NCBI GenBank assembly: GCA_031263785.1
Contig: JAISFC010000010.1
Location: forward strand, 1-44,212
DNA: 44,212 nucleotides
Origin: Clostridiales bacterium
Lineage (GTDB): Bacteria > Bacillota > Clostridia > Monoglobales > WRBX01
Reading direction: 5' to 3'
Position numbers and translations under genes: made by a program. The notes beneath the pieces were generated by a model. The model did no database searches. It was not told where the DNA came from and saw nothing but the letters and a program-made list of their open reading frames with translations. Every line of letters starts with the position of its first letter. Within the stretch, counting starts at the first letter, position 1. This document shows, piece by piece, positions 16,761 through 24,963 of the stretch.

Positions 16761-17502
16761 ATATTATCACCCCTGTCGCAATAGAAACATTTAAAGATTC
16801 TCCGCCGAATATCGGGATTTTCACCCGCGTCTCGCATTCCGCCAAGACGTTTTCACTAATACCACGCGCCTCACTGCCCACAACAATCGCCGTCTTGCCG
16901 CTTAAATCCGCGTCGTACAGCATGTTATCACCATCGACGCAAGCCGCAATTCCACGAAATTTGCCCTCCCTAATCAATAAGGGTAAATCGCTGTCCGGCA
17001 TGACTAAAAGCCGAAAAATCGCTCCCATTGTAGCCCTCACCACCTTCCCGCCGTATGGGTCCGCGCAACCCGCAGACAGCGCCACCGCCTCAACTCCGGC
17101 GCACTCAGCCGTGCGGATTATCGTCCCCAAATTTCCCGGTTCAGATATCCCGTCACACATGACAATATTGCTCTTTCCCGCAATATCAGCGGCGTTCGCG
17201 CGGGGCGGTATCTTGCATACCACCAACACCCCCTGCGAATTTCGGGTTTCGGCAATGGCGTCAAACACCTGCGGCGGGACATAACGTACAAAATCCTTGC
17301 CCCGCTCCGAAATATCCCCGAAAATCTCCCTTATTTCCGCCTCCTGCTTGCAGGTTACGACATATTGCACCTCCGCCCGCGAATTGTCTTCCCTAAGGGC
17401 TTCGCTTGCAAGCCGCACGCCCTCTCCGACGAAAATCCCTGTTTCATCACGATATTTCCGCATTTGCAATTTCTTTATTAGCTTTATTTCTTCCTTGTTC
17501 AA
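16729..17502 (-). CDS. TrmH/SpoU-family RNA 2'-O-methyltransferase
   Basis: 257 aa from a TTG at 17502. SPOUT motifs are present: FVGEGVRLASEAL near the N-terminus, CDGISEPGNLGTIIRTAECAG (motif I), VVGSEARGISENVLAECE (motif II) and VKIPIFGGESLNVSIATGVIIYE (motif III). It probably methylates a ribose in rRNA or tRNA, with unknown site. The start is uncertain. TTG 17502 follows AGGGGAGG by 10 nt, ATG 17529 has no ribosome site, and GTG 17571 lies about 18 nt from the predicted transcript start with a weak GGTG. It is the first gene of the dprA-topA run. Confidence 0.88.
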   Translation of the reverse strand: MNKEEIKLIKKLQMRKYRDETGIFVGEGVRLASEALREDNSRAEVQYVVTCKQEAEIREIFGDISERGKDFVRYVPPQVFDAIAETRNSQGVLVVCKIPPRANAADIAGKSNIVMCDGISEPGNLGTIIRTAECAGVEAVALSAGCADPYGGKVVRATMGAIFRLLVMPDSDLPLLIREGKFRGIAACVDGDNMLYDADLSGKTAIVVGSEARGISENVLAECETRVKIPIFGGESLNVSIATGVIIYEKVRRTINL

Positions 17503-17595
17503 ATTCTGCTTTCCTCCCCTAAACGGCATTGTACTGCGTTTGCATCTGATAACCGCAAGGTTTACAATCACGCAATTTACACCGCCGCCGCCTCT

Positions 17596-17624
17596 ATTGT
17601 ATACTATATGTGCAATTTTGTCAA
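17596..17624 (-). promoter_or_regulatory. promoter for the TrmH-dprA-topA run
   Basis: Minus-strand TTGACA (17624-17619), 17 bp, TACAAT (17601-17596). It would drive the five-gene minus-strand cluster down to 11453. Confidence 0.75.
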
Positions 17625-17669
17625 GAAAAAAGACTTTCTGACTGTCAATTTGCTTTGCAAAAATAATGC

Positions 17670-17698
17670 TTGCAACGACAGCCTGTCTGTGGTATAAT
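17670..17698 (+). promoter_or_regulatory. promoter for the small anchored protein gene
   Basis: TTGCAA (17670-17675), 17 bp, TATAAT (17693-17698). It is divergent from the TrmH promoter. Confidence 0.7.
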
Positions 17699-17731
17699 TA
17701 TTGCAGGTTCAAAAGAAAGGGGCATAATAAA

Positions 17732-18271
17732 TTGAGTAAAAAATTTTTGTGGTTAATTATCGCCGTAGTTGCGATATTGGGCGTGTATTTTGCCTTTTTT
17801 AATAAAACTGCCACAACACGTAGCGATATATTATTTGAGGATTCGTACATATACCACGAATGGGAAATTGCGGGATTTGAATATACAGGAAACGTGATTC
17901 TCGTCGACGGAAGTATTTACAGCTTTAGCTTCAGCGAAAAAGACGAATATTCCACGACTTTGTCCGAAGATTTAAAAGAGATGAATAAATATATTTTGAA
18001 AAATGCGAAGCTTGAAACGACAAGAGTTTCTAATGATGATTTAGCGAAAATGATAGAGTACGCCGCACAAATTGACGCCGATAAATACATAGAAGGGACA
18101 ATCGTAGGCGCCGATATGGGTTCAAGCGTTATTCAAATATATGATTATGAGACTAATAGTAAGATTTTGCTAAAGGAGTCTGGAGATTTTTCATCGGAAA
18201 ACACAAGCCCGCATGCAGAGGATTTGGTGCAGCTAATCGAAAAATACAGATATGAGATTCACGGATATTAG
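17732..18271 (+). CDS. small membrane-anchored protein, unknown
   Basis: 179 aa from a TTG at 17732 (LSKKFLWLIIAVVAILGV); AAAGGGG lies 9 nt upstream. An earlier in-frame ATG at 17666 lies inside the promoter and is rejected. Residues 3-22 are a transmembrane anchor. The remaining 155 residues are acidic, alternate beta and helix, and have no motif I recognise (SFSEKDEYSTTLSEDLKEMN; KYIEGTIVGADMGSSVIQIY). It is probably extracytoplasmic. It is a single-gene unit with its own promoter, converging on the BRO-N gene. Confidence 0.65.
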   Translation: MSKKFLWLIIAVVAILGVYFAFFNKTATTRSDILFEDSYIYHEWEIAGFEYTGNVILVDGSIYSFSFSEKDEYSTTLSEDLKEMNKYILKNAKLETTRVSNDDLAKMIEYAAQIDADKYIEGTIVGADMGSSVIQIYDYETNSKILLKESGDFSSENTSPHAEDLVQLIEKYRYEIHGY

Positions 18272-18322
18272 ACTAAAATCGCATATATAACAGCTTTGTT
18301 TTTCGAGGGTCTATTTGTTGTT

Positions 18323-19189
18323 TTAGTCATTGTTATCAGTGCCTTTAGCAATGACGTCGGTAAGTAATTTAGCAAAATCAAGGGCGTTCATCTTAGTTAT
18401 GACGGGCTTTCCCGTTTCTCTTTCAACCTCACGCCTTGCTATCCCCGCAACCTTGCCGCCACGCTTGGCAATATCCAAATTCTCATCGAAATTCTCGGGT
18501 TTTTCCTCTTTTGATATAGCGGTCGTTGTCGCTTCCGCAAGCTGATTTATCGTGAGTTCAAGCATCGACATATTATCACGCAGATTTTCCTTTTTAAGCC
18601 CTTTATGGTCTTTATATTGACGGGTGGTCATGCCACTCCAATTACGAGTGATTTCGTCCGTTAAAATGGCATATTCTTTGCCCTTTGCAACGCCGCCTTT
18701 ATCCCATTCGTCCGTCAAGTCCTTTCGCACCTGAACAGCCTGCAAACGCTGATTTATCCACGCGGGAGAATAGCCCTTTTTGAGGTATGTAGATAATGCT
18801 CTGTCAATTGCCAATTCAGGGTCGATGGTTTCGTCAATACGTTCTTTCCCCGCTTCTGCAAGCCACATTTTGAACGGTTCGGCTTTTTTAGAAGGAATAG
18901 ATTGGATTATTCGCAAAATTCCATCGATTTTAGCGACATCTGTAAATCGCATTTTGCCGTCATACGCTTTCATTTTCAACCGGTTACAGATTGTAACCGG
19001 TTCATTTCCCTCTTCAATTAAGCGATGTTTTAGGACTTTCCAATAATTTCTTGCTAAATCGTGCGTTGGTTGTTCCGTCAAAATTTCGCAAACGTCGACA
19101 ATAGAAAAATACCATTCTTCTTGGCTCGCATCCCAAACGGAGCGAATTTCTTTGCCTTCAAACAGCTGAAGTTTATTATTATCATTCAT
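18323..19189 (-). CDS. BRO-N domain protein (phage antirepressor-like)
   Basis: 288 aa from the ATG at 19189. Residues 6-110 are a BRO-N domain (RSVWDASQEEWYFSIVDVCE, YWKVLKHRL, RFTDVAKIDGILRIIQSIPS), a DNA-binding fold found in phage antirepressors and baculovirus BRO proteins. The C-terminal half (residues about 120-285) matches the conserved tail seen in chromosomal BRO proteins (WINQRLQAVQVRKDLTDEWD, SGMTTRQYKDHKGL, GKVAGIARREVE). No other phage genes lie nearby, so it is an isolated accessory gene. A palindrome overlaps its -35 box, consistent with autorepression. The same domain is fused to Fic at 41856. Confidence 0.85.
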   Translation of the reverse strand: MNDNNKLQLFEGKEIRSVWDASQEEWYFSIVDVCEILTEQPTHDLARNYWKVLKHRLIEEGNEPVTICNRLKMKAYDGKMRFTDVAKIDGILRIIQSIPSKKAEPFKMWLAEAGKERIDETIDPELAIDRALSTYLKKGYSPAWINQRLQAVQVRKDLTDEWDKGGVAKGKEYAILTDEITRNWSGMTTRQYKDHKGLKKENLRDNMSMLELTINQLAEATTTAISKEEKPENFDENLDIAKRGGKVAGIARREVERETGKPVITKMNALDFAKLLTDVIAKGTDNND

Positions 19190-19206
19190 TTTCAATCACC
19201 AAATAC

Positions 19207-19235
19207 ATTATATACGTCCATTGATAATTTGTCAA
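19207..19235 (-). promoter_or_regulatory. promoter with operator-like palindrome for the BRO-N gene
   Basis: Minus-strand TTGACA (19235-19230), 17 bp, TATAAT (19212-19207). The 15-bp sequence at 19221-19235, TTGATAATTTGTCAA, is a palindrome in six of seven pairs and covers the -35 box. Confidence 0.7.
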
Positions 19236-19273
19236 TACATTTGTGTAAGAGCATATTTCCCGCATTATAAGCG

Positions 19274-20452
19274 TTAAAACTCTGCATCTATTCCCCGACC
19301 ACGCCTTGCTTGCCGACGACGTTCCCGCCTGTGCAATATCCCACTTAAATCGGGGAGAATTGCCGTCAATAACGTCATCGCCGTCGTTATTAAAGCCAAA
19401 ATTAGCGCGTAAACCATTGCGTTGAGCGGCGGTACCTCCGATACCAACGGGCGGAAATTGGAAAAGGCGGTGGTAATCGTGGTTGACACGTTCGCCATCA
19501 GAAATTTTGCCCCAAAAAACGCGTATACAGCCGCGAAAACTCCCTGGACGGCTTTGAGCGCCACGTATCTGCACTTAAATCTGCCGCCGGAGGGCAGGAA
19601 TTCAAAGGTCTGCATGCTGACGCACAAACCGCCGAAGGTGACCAAAAATGCCGCAATTGCAATGATAATATGCCATGACATCGCTGTCGGCGCGGAGGCG
19701 AGCATGGCGGTACCGCGCGTCATTTCCAATAGCCCCGCCAGCACAGACGCGGCGGCGGGCGGAATATTCAGCGAGACCAACGCCGTCTGAACAAGCCGTA
19801 TAATTGCCGAAAATAACACGATATACGCGCACACGGTCGCGAGCGAAACCACGGACTCGCGCACCGCGCTTTCATCTCCGCTCGGCGCCTCAGCGTTCGG
19901 CGCAGCAGGCGGAATTCTGCGCTTTTTTGAGGACATGACCAAAAATAATCCCAGCGTCACTGCCGAAAGAATGTGCGCGGCGTACAAAATAACGCCCGCC
20001 ATAAACGACCTGAATAAGCCCGCTCCCACCGCTCCCATGATAAACAGCGGTCCCGAATTGTTGCAGAAAATAGCCATTTTTTCCGCCTCGTCGCGCGTGA
20101 TTAGCTTGCTTTTTAATAGGTCCGCCGCGATTTTCGCTCCCATCGGATAGCCGCTCAACAGCCCCGCGACAAACGCGAACACATATGGCGGCAGACGACG
20201 GGAAAACGCCTGTATAACGCCTAAATCTATCAACGCGCGGATTAGTATCATGAACGGTAGCAGCGACGGGATTATTACGCGCGCGCACAAATCCACGCCT
20301 TCCTTTGCCCCCATGATTGCACTGCTTGGCGCAACGACAACGGCGGCGGCGACCGCGGCGATGACAAATATAAGCGTCCCACGCCTTAGCTTCGGGCTTA
20401 ACAAAACCGCATTTCCACCCGCTTTTCGGCTCCTAAATGCCACTACTTTCAT
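19274..20452 (-). CDS. ylbJ: YlbJ-like sporulation integral membrane protein
   Basis: 392 aa with about eight to ten membrane segments. The segment GLLSGYPMGAKIAADLLKSK followed by ITRDEAEKMAIFCNNSGPLFIMGAVGAG is the nucleoside-recognition (Gate) signature of the YlbJ family. YlbJ in B. subtilis is a sporulation gene required for normal spore development. An Arg/Lys-rich cytoplasmic tail ends the protein (RRERRRQARRGRG). The ATG follows GGAGGTGAGG. With Spo0A at 38020 it supports an endospore-forming lineage. The family also has non-sporulation members, so the name rests on the signature, not context. Confidence 0.82.
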   Translation of the reverse strand: MKVVAFRSRKAGGNAVLLSPKLRRGTLIFVIAAVAAAVVVAPSSAIMGAKEGVDLCARVIIPSLLPFMILIRALIDLGVIQAFSRRLPPYVFAFVAGLLSGYPMGAKIAADLLKSKLITRDEAEKMAIFCNNSGPLFIMGAVGAGLFRSFMAGVILYAAHILSAVTLGLFLVMSSKKRRIPPAAPNAEAPSGDESAVRESVVSLATVCAYIVLFSAIIRLVQTALVSLNIPPAAASVLAGLLEMTRGTAMLASAPTAMSWHIIIAIAAFLVTFGGLCVSMQTFEFLPSGGRFKCRYVALKAVQGVFAAVYAFFGAKFLMANVSTTITTAFSNFRPLVSEVPPLNAMVYALILALITTAMTLLTAILPDLSGILHRRERRRQARRGRGIDAEF

Positions 20453-20654
20453 TACCTCACCTCCGCCTCAACTACTGTTTTGTTTGCAATTTACCTTTCC
20501 CATTCTTTACTTTACATTACCAACTACTAATAGTATACTATTTGCAAAACGGATATATTTTACTTTACATTTTCGCGATTTAAAAAGACCCGTTGAGAAA
20601 AAAATCTGCATAGATTGTCAAGTAAACCACAAAAATCCACAATAAAATCCGGAA

Positions 20655-20690
20655 GAAAAAAACCGCAAGGAAGTTAATCTTCCTCACGGC
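20655..20690 (-). terminator. intrinsic terminator of the coiled-coil gene
   Basis: The arms CCGCAAGGAAG (20663-20673) and CTTCCTCACGG (20679-20689) form an 11-bp stem with two weak pairs and loop TTAAT. On the minus strand the stem is followed by seven T. The remainder of 20453-20743 has no gene. Confidence 0.8.
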
Positions 20691-20743
20691 TTAATCTTTA
20701 TGTATCTTTAAAACTAAATTATACTTTCTCCTGAACTATTATT

Positions 20744-23293
20744 CTATAATGTCGGAGCTCCACCACCACTGGGTGGTTTTTGACCCAAAAGGCTATTCCT
20801 CTTAATTGCCTCCAGATTATTCAATGCGCTCTCCCTTATACTTTCCATTCCTTCTACGTACCCCTGCTGCATGGAAAGAGCAATTACGTATTTTTCATTG
20901 ATAGGAGCCAACGATTCCGCAATTTTATCAATCTCGGCAAGAATCTTTCGTTCAACATCTACTGTGTCATCATTTATTTTATTAATCCTTTTTGTATGTA
21001 TGTTTTCCAGCTTACGTCTGTCCTCGTTTAACTGTGGCAGTGGTTTTTCTTTATCCAATGTAAATTTTCTGAAATCTTCTTCTGCAGCAGCTATTTCTGT
21101 TCTTGCTTCAGCTTCTCTAGCGCTATTGAAGTTCGCCAAACGAGTACCCGCAGTTTTCTTCATGTCGGTAATTTTAGCATCAAATTCTTTACCTACGTTA
21201 GCTATGTCCGCTTCAGCTTTTGTTTTTATTTTTTCAATTTGAGCCATTTTGTCATCATCATCAATATCTGATTGTGCAATTTCTTTTTGTCTCAAGTCTG
21301 CTACATTGTTAATAGTTGCTGCTTCAGCATCAAATGCTTTGCCTGACTCCGTAATATACGTAGTTATTTCTTCGTCAACTTCATTTTGCTTTCTAGCAAT
21401 CTCTCTGTCCCTGTTAGCCTCTATATTCTTAATCTTATTGTCTTTGCTTATTTTTTCTGCGCCAACAAGCGCGTGAATATCTTTTATACGTCTATCGTAC
21501 CCATGTGTCTCCTGTTCGAGAGAATATCTATCATTCTCCTTCGCTATATCGGTCTCTTCTTTTAGATCAGCTTCCACTAACAATTTAAATTGTGCGGCTT
21601 GCTGTTCAACAAGCTCCGTCATCTTCTTCAAGCTTTTTCTTACTTCCGCGCTTGCCTTTGTTTCAGCTGTCAACTTAGCATAAGGATCATACGGAATGTT
21701 GTCATGCGTTGCCCGCATTAAATTAACCATCGCCTCGTATGGATTATCAAGAACTACATTAGGCTCCGGCTCCAGAAAATCGGGTACAAGTCCTCTTATG
21801 GGTAAAGGTCCGGTTCCGGTTACAGGTCCGCCTTTGGGCGCAGATTCAGGTTTTATAACTTCCGCATTTCTCCTCATCTCATCTTGCGCTTCCGCTTGCT
21901 TTTCCAAAAATTTCCGCTTTTCCTCGGCGGCTTTGTCTCGAGCCTCTTGCTCCACCCTGGCTTTCTCGTCCGCCAATCTTTTCGCTTCTGCTTCTCTGGC
22001 TTTGTCCGCCACCACTTGTCTCTCTCTCTCTATTTTATCGTGTATTTCCTGTGCTTTTCTTATTACTTCTTTCTTGTCTTCCAGCTTTTCGGTTACAAAG
22101 GGGACAATATACTTATTATACCCTTCGTTCTGCATATCTTCTATTAAACTTGTTATACAATCATAAACATTATTCGGCGCTTTTGAGTCTTCAAAAACTG
22201 ACTTCACGTATTTAAAGACCGGTTCAAAAGCTTCCTCTTCCTTTAATTTATACTCAAAGTTATATTTTTCTTTATTCCCGTTTATAATCTCTGCCATTCG
22301 CTTTTTTGTCTCTAACGCCATCAGTTCCATAGCTTCCGATAAATCCGCAGGCAGCCAATCTAAAGCTTCTCCCGCTCCGATTTTTTTGTCGATAAATGAA
22401 TTTAATATTCCTATTGCTTCCTCTTTTGTCATTTCATCCATGTTATTTCCTCCCTCAATTTGACCTTGTGCTTGCTCTTGCTCCGGCTCCCCTTCGCCTC
22501 TTCCTTCCGCAAATCCATCTGATGCTCTACTTAAAGTTCTTTTTAAATCTTTAAACCATCCCATTACCCTTCTCCCCCATCCTTTATTTTTTAGTTCTTC
22601 CAACGTTTTCGTATGTAATAGTTCCTGATTCGCTTCAAAAATCTCATCTCTACGCCGATCCATCGCTTCCGCTAGTTCGTCTATTCTCTTTGCGATGGCG
22701 TCCCATTCTTCATTTGACGCTCTCGCCATATTTTTCTCTCTTAACAACTTCATCAGCTTATCCAACTCCGCTTGCATTTCTTTGCATTGCGGGTCCCTTG
22801 CGTAAAGCTTCTCTAATTGTCTATCAAATTCTTTATTAAATTGACGTACTCTCCACATCCCGCGCCCAGCGCTGCCCCAGCCACACTTTTCAAGTAACGG
22901 CTTGAGACCCATACCGACCGCGAACACTCCGATCGCCGCCGGCAACAACAAACCCGCGTTAGCTACCCCAACGCCCCACATTGCAAGCGCAAGCACAGCG
23001 GACCCTCCTCCCATGAGGGTACGATACTTGCTTCCTGCCTTATTATTAAAAGGTTGCATGTCTTTTAATGCCTTTTCTCTGCCTTCCTTCGTTGCGGGCA
23101 TTGCATCCCACGGCATGTTATTCTTTCCTATTAAGAGGTCAAATATCTTCGAAATTATTACCGCAGTCCAGCTCCCGTAGCCCGTGCCTCCGTCATTTGC
23201 GTGTTGCATTGCAGCCTGATTCGCGCCCATTGCCTCAATTAGCGCTCGCTCTTCATTTGCTTCAGGTCTTCCACTTTCATTTCTGTCTGCCAT
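20744..23293 (-). CDS. large membrane-associated coiled-coil protein
   Basis: 849 aa from the ATG at 23293 (GGGGAGG 9 nt upstream). I do not recognise a family. Residues 1-90 are soluble, and 94-112 and 114-131 are two adjacent hydrophobic helices forming a hairpin. Helical or coiled-coil regions follow at about 145-230 and 420-505, the latter Glu/Arg/Lys/Ala-rich (KAREAEAKRLADEKARVEQE). A Pro/Gly linker (TGTGPLPIRGLVPDFLEPEP) comes next, then a second long coiled coil to about 830. The Gly/Pro-rich C-terminus is PPSGGGAPTL. It could be a cytoplasmic scaffold held to the membrane by the hairpin. It has its own strong promoter and terminator, so it is a single-gene unit. Confidence 0.75.
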   Translation of the reverse strand: MADRNESGRPEANEERALIEAMGANQAAMQHANDGGTGYGSWTAVIISKIFDLLIGKNNMPWDAMPATKEGREKALKDMQPFNNKAGSKYRTLMGGGSAVLALAMWGVGVANAGLLLPAAIGVFAVGMGLKPLLEKCGWGSAGRGMWRVRQFNKEFDRQLEKLYARDPQCKEMQAELDKLMKLLREKNMARASNEEWDAIAKRIDELAEAMDRRRDEIFEANQELLHTKTLEELKNKGWGRRVMGWFKDLKRTLSRASDGFAEGRGEGEPEQEQAQGQIEGGNNMDEMTKEEAIGILNSFIDKKIGAGEALDWLPADLSEAMELMALETKKRMAEIINGNKEKYNFEYKLKEEEAFEPVFKYVKSVFEDSKAPNNVYDCITSLIEDMQNEGYNKYIVPFVTEKLEDKKEVIRKAQEIHDKIERERQVVADKAREAEAKRLADEKARVEQEARDKAAEEKRKFLEKQAEAQDEMRRNAEVIKPESAPKGGPVTGTGPLPIRGLVPDFLEPEPNVVLDNPYEAMVNLMRATHDNIPYDPYAKLTAETKASAEVRKSLKKMTELVEQQAAQFKLLVEADLKEETDIAKENDRYSLEQETHGYDRRIKDIHALVGAEKISKDNKIKNIEANRDREIARKQNEVDEEITTYITESGKAFDAEAATINNVADLRQKEIAQSDIDDDDKMAQIEKIKTKAEADIANVGKEFDAKITDMKKTAGTRLANFNSAREAEARTEIAAAEEDFRKFTLDKEKPLPQLNEDRRKLENIHTKRINKINDDTVDVERKILAEIDKIAESLAPINEKYVIALSMQQGYVEGMESIRESALNNLEAIKRNSLLGQKPPSGGGAPTL

Positions 23294-23331
23294 AATGTTC
23301 AACCTCCCCGCAATTGTATCACTATATATTT

Positions 23332-23360
23332 ATTATACATCTTTTTTGCCGGCTTGTCAA
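23332..23360 (-). promoter_or_regulatory. consensus promoter for the coiled-coil gene
   Basis: Minus-strand TTGACA (23360-23355), 17 bp, TATAAT (23337-23332): both boxes are perfect sigma-A consensus, suggesting strong expression. Confidence 0.85.
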
Positions 23361-23541
23361 TACTTTTTTTGTTTTTTAATGTTAAATTTATGTAAAGACG
23401 CCTTTTTACGGCACGGCGCGAGGCGGCGAATCTGGCAAAAACACGCGTTAAATGGGCTATATATGCTTTAACGCCCCTCACAAATTGAAAGAGACGTTAA
23501 AGTAGGCGCATTATAATTTATTCTTGCAGGTCAAGCCGTCG

Positions 23542-23616
23542 TGGCACCCTCGGCGCGAATCGAACGCACAATGTTCCCTTAGGAGGGGAAAGTTATATCC
23601 GTTTAACTACGAGGGC
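23542..23616 (-). tRNA. tRNA-Arg (anticodon CCT)
   Basis: On the minus strand the acceptor GCCCTCG pairs with CGAGGGT, followed by discriminator G and encoded CCA (23544-23542). The anticodon stem TTCCC/GGGAA encloses CTCCTAA, giving CCT (codon AGG). The T-arm GTGCG-TTCGATT-CGCGC is intact. Confidence 0.93.
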
Positions 23617-23664
23617 GTATTTAATTAGTATGACCGCACCCGCTTCCGCCATGCCGCCACATAT

Positions 23665-23693
23665 AGTTTAGCACATTTCGGCTAATATGTCAA
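23665..23693 (-). promoter_or_regulatory. promoter of tRNA-Arg
   Basis: Minus-strand TTGACA (23693-23688), 17 bp, TAAACT (23670-23665), 49 bp before the tRNA. Confidence 0.65.
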
Positions 23694-23745
23694 GGAATTC
23701 ACGCCGCCTCCACGCACGCCGCAGTCGGGCTCCGATAATTTAAGC

Positions 23746-23774
23746 TTGACAAGGATAGCTTTTTGGTATAAAAT
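23746..23774 (+). promoter_or_regulatory. promoter of dnaN-recF
   Basis: TTGACA (23746-23751), 17 bp, TAAAAT (23769-23774). AGGAGGGGG and the dnaN ATG follow within 25 bp. Confidence 0.75.
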
Positions 23775-23796
23775 ATCAGCAGGAGGGGGTAATATC

Positions 23797-24960
23797 ATGA
23801 AATTTGTATGTGAACGGGATATCTTTCAAACAGCGGTCGGCACGGCGATAAAAGCCGCCGCCACGGGTACGCTTGCACAGATTACGTCGGCGGTGCATAT
23901 CACGGCACGCAAGGACAAAACCATTACACTCACCTGTAATAATCTGGAAATTTCGATAGATTACACTGTTGAGGCAAGCGGCGTTTCTAAGGAAGGCACG
24001 GGCGCGATTCCCGCGAAGATTTTGGGCGATATGGTCCGCAAATTCACGGCGGACAACGTCACTGTGCAGTGCGATGACAAGCACAATTTCACAATCGACT
24101 GCGGCAAGGCGCACTTTGAAATTAACGGGCTGGACCCGGCGGAATTCGCGCTGCCGTCCGAGATTGCGCCGGAATATTCCATCAGCGTCAAGGGCGAAAC
24201 TCTGCGCGAGCTGATACGCGGCAGCACATTTGCGGCTTCGACAAGCGAGTCGCGGGTGATGCTCACGGGATGCATGCTGGAGCGCGACGGGAAATTTATT
24301 CGCATGGTCGCGCTGGACGGATACCGCATGGCAATGCGCCAATTTGCGCTGGAATCCGCCGCGACTAAAAAAGGCGGCAAGGCGGAAAAAGACAAGAAAA
24401 TCAGCAGTGAAAAGACGGCGGTGGTGATTCCCGCGAAGGCGCTGAACGATTTCAGCCGCTTTACAAGCGAGGGCGAAAACGACGTGGAAATTAGCGTAAG
24501 CCGCAGTCACGCCGCGTTCGAGATTCAGGCGGAGACGGGGAAAATGCGCTTTATATCGCGTGTTTTGAACGGCGAATTCATGGACTACACCCGTACGCTC
24601 CCCAACGAGAACGAATGCGGAGTAACGGTGGAAACGTCGGCATTAATTCGGGCGTTGGAGCGCACCACGTTGGTCATCGCCAGCGACCAAATGCGCTCGC
24701 CCCTGCGCATGAACATCGGCGGGGACGGCATCCACATGAGCTGCGCCACAATCGCAGGGAAGGCGGAGGACCACGTTCAGGCGGAGATAAGCGGAAACCC
24801 GCTGGAAATAGGCTTTAATCACCGTTTCCTAATTGAGGCGGTGCGCAACGCCGACGCCGAAAAAATACATATACAGTTTGCGGGAAGTGTGCGTCCGTGC
24901 CTGATTCAGCCCGCGGAGGGCGATGATTTCAAGTATGTGGTGCTTCCCGTGCGGCTGTAG
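23797..24960 (+). CDS. dnaN: DNA polymerase III sliding clamp (beta subunit)
   Basis: 387 aa, three-domain clamp of normal length. The N-terminus is MKFVCERDIFQTAV. The middle has SYNTSTSE-type loop counterparts (GSTFAASTSESRVMLTG) and LDGYRMAMRQ, the conserved region contacting DNA. The C-terminus is FKYVVLPVRL, equivalent to the canonical MPMRL end that lies near the partner-binding cleft. It encircles DNA and tethers polymerase III. The ATG at 23797 follows AGGAGGGGG; the longer frame runs into the promoter. recF begins 3 nt after the stop. dnaA is not upstream; tRNA-Arg and an unrelated gene are there instead. Confidence 0.96.
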   Translation: MKFVCERDIFQTAVGTAIKAAATGTLAQITSAVHITARKDKTITLTCNNLEISIDYTVEASGVSKEGTGAIPAKILGDMVRKFTADNVTVQCDDKHNFTIDCGKAHFEINGLDPAEFALPSEIAPEYSISVKGETLRELIRGSTFAASTSESRVMLTGCMLERDGKFIRMVALDGYRMAMRQFALESAATKKGGKAEKDKKISSEKTAVVIPAKALNDFSRFTSEGENDVEISVSRSHAAFEIQAETGKMRFISRVLNGEFMDYTRTLPNENECGVTVETSALIRALERTTLVIASDQMRSPLRMNIGGDGIHMSCATIAGKAEDHVQAEISGNPLEIGFNHRFLIEAVRNADAEKIHIQFAGSVRPCLIQPAEGDDFKYVVLPVRL

Positions 24961-24963
24961 CGC

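Noticed and set aside
18323-19235. Prophage
   Set aside because: Only a single BRO-N gene is present; no integrase, capsid, portal or lysis genes are nearby.
23300-23800. Replication origin next to dnaN
   Set aside because: No cluster of TTATCCACA-type DnaA boxes, and dnaA is absent.
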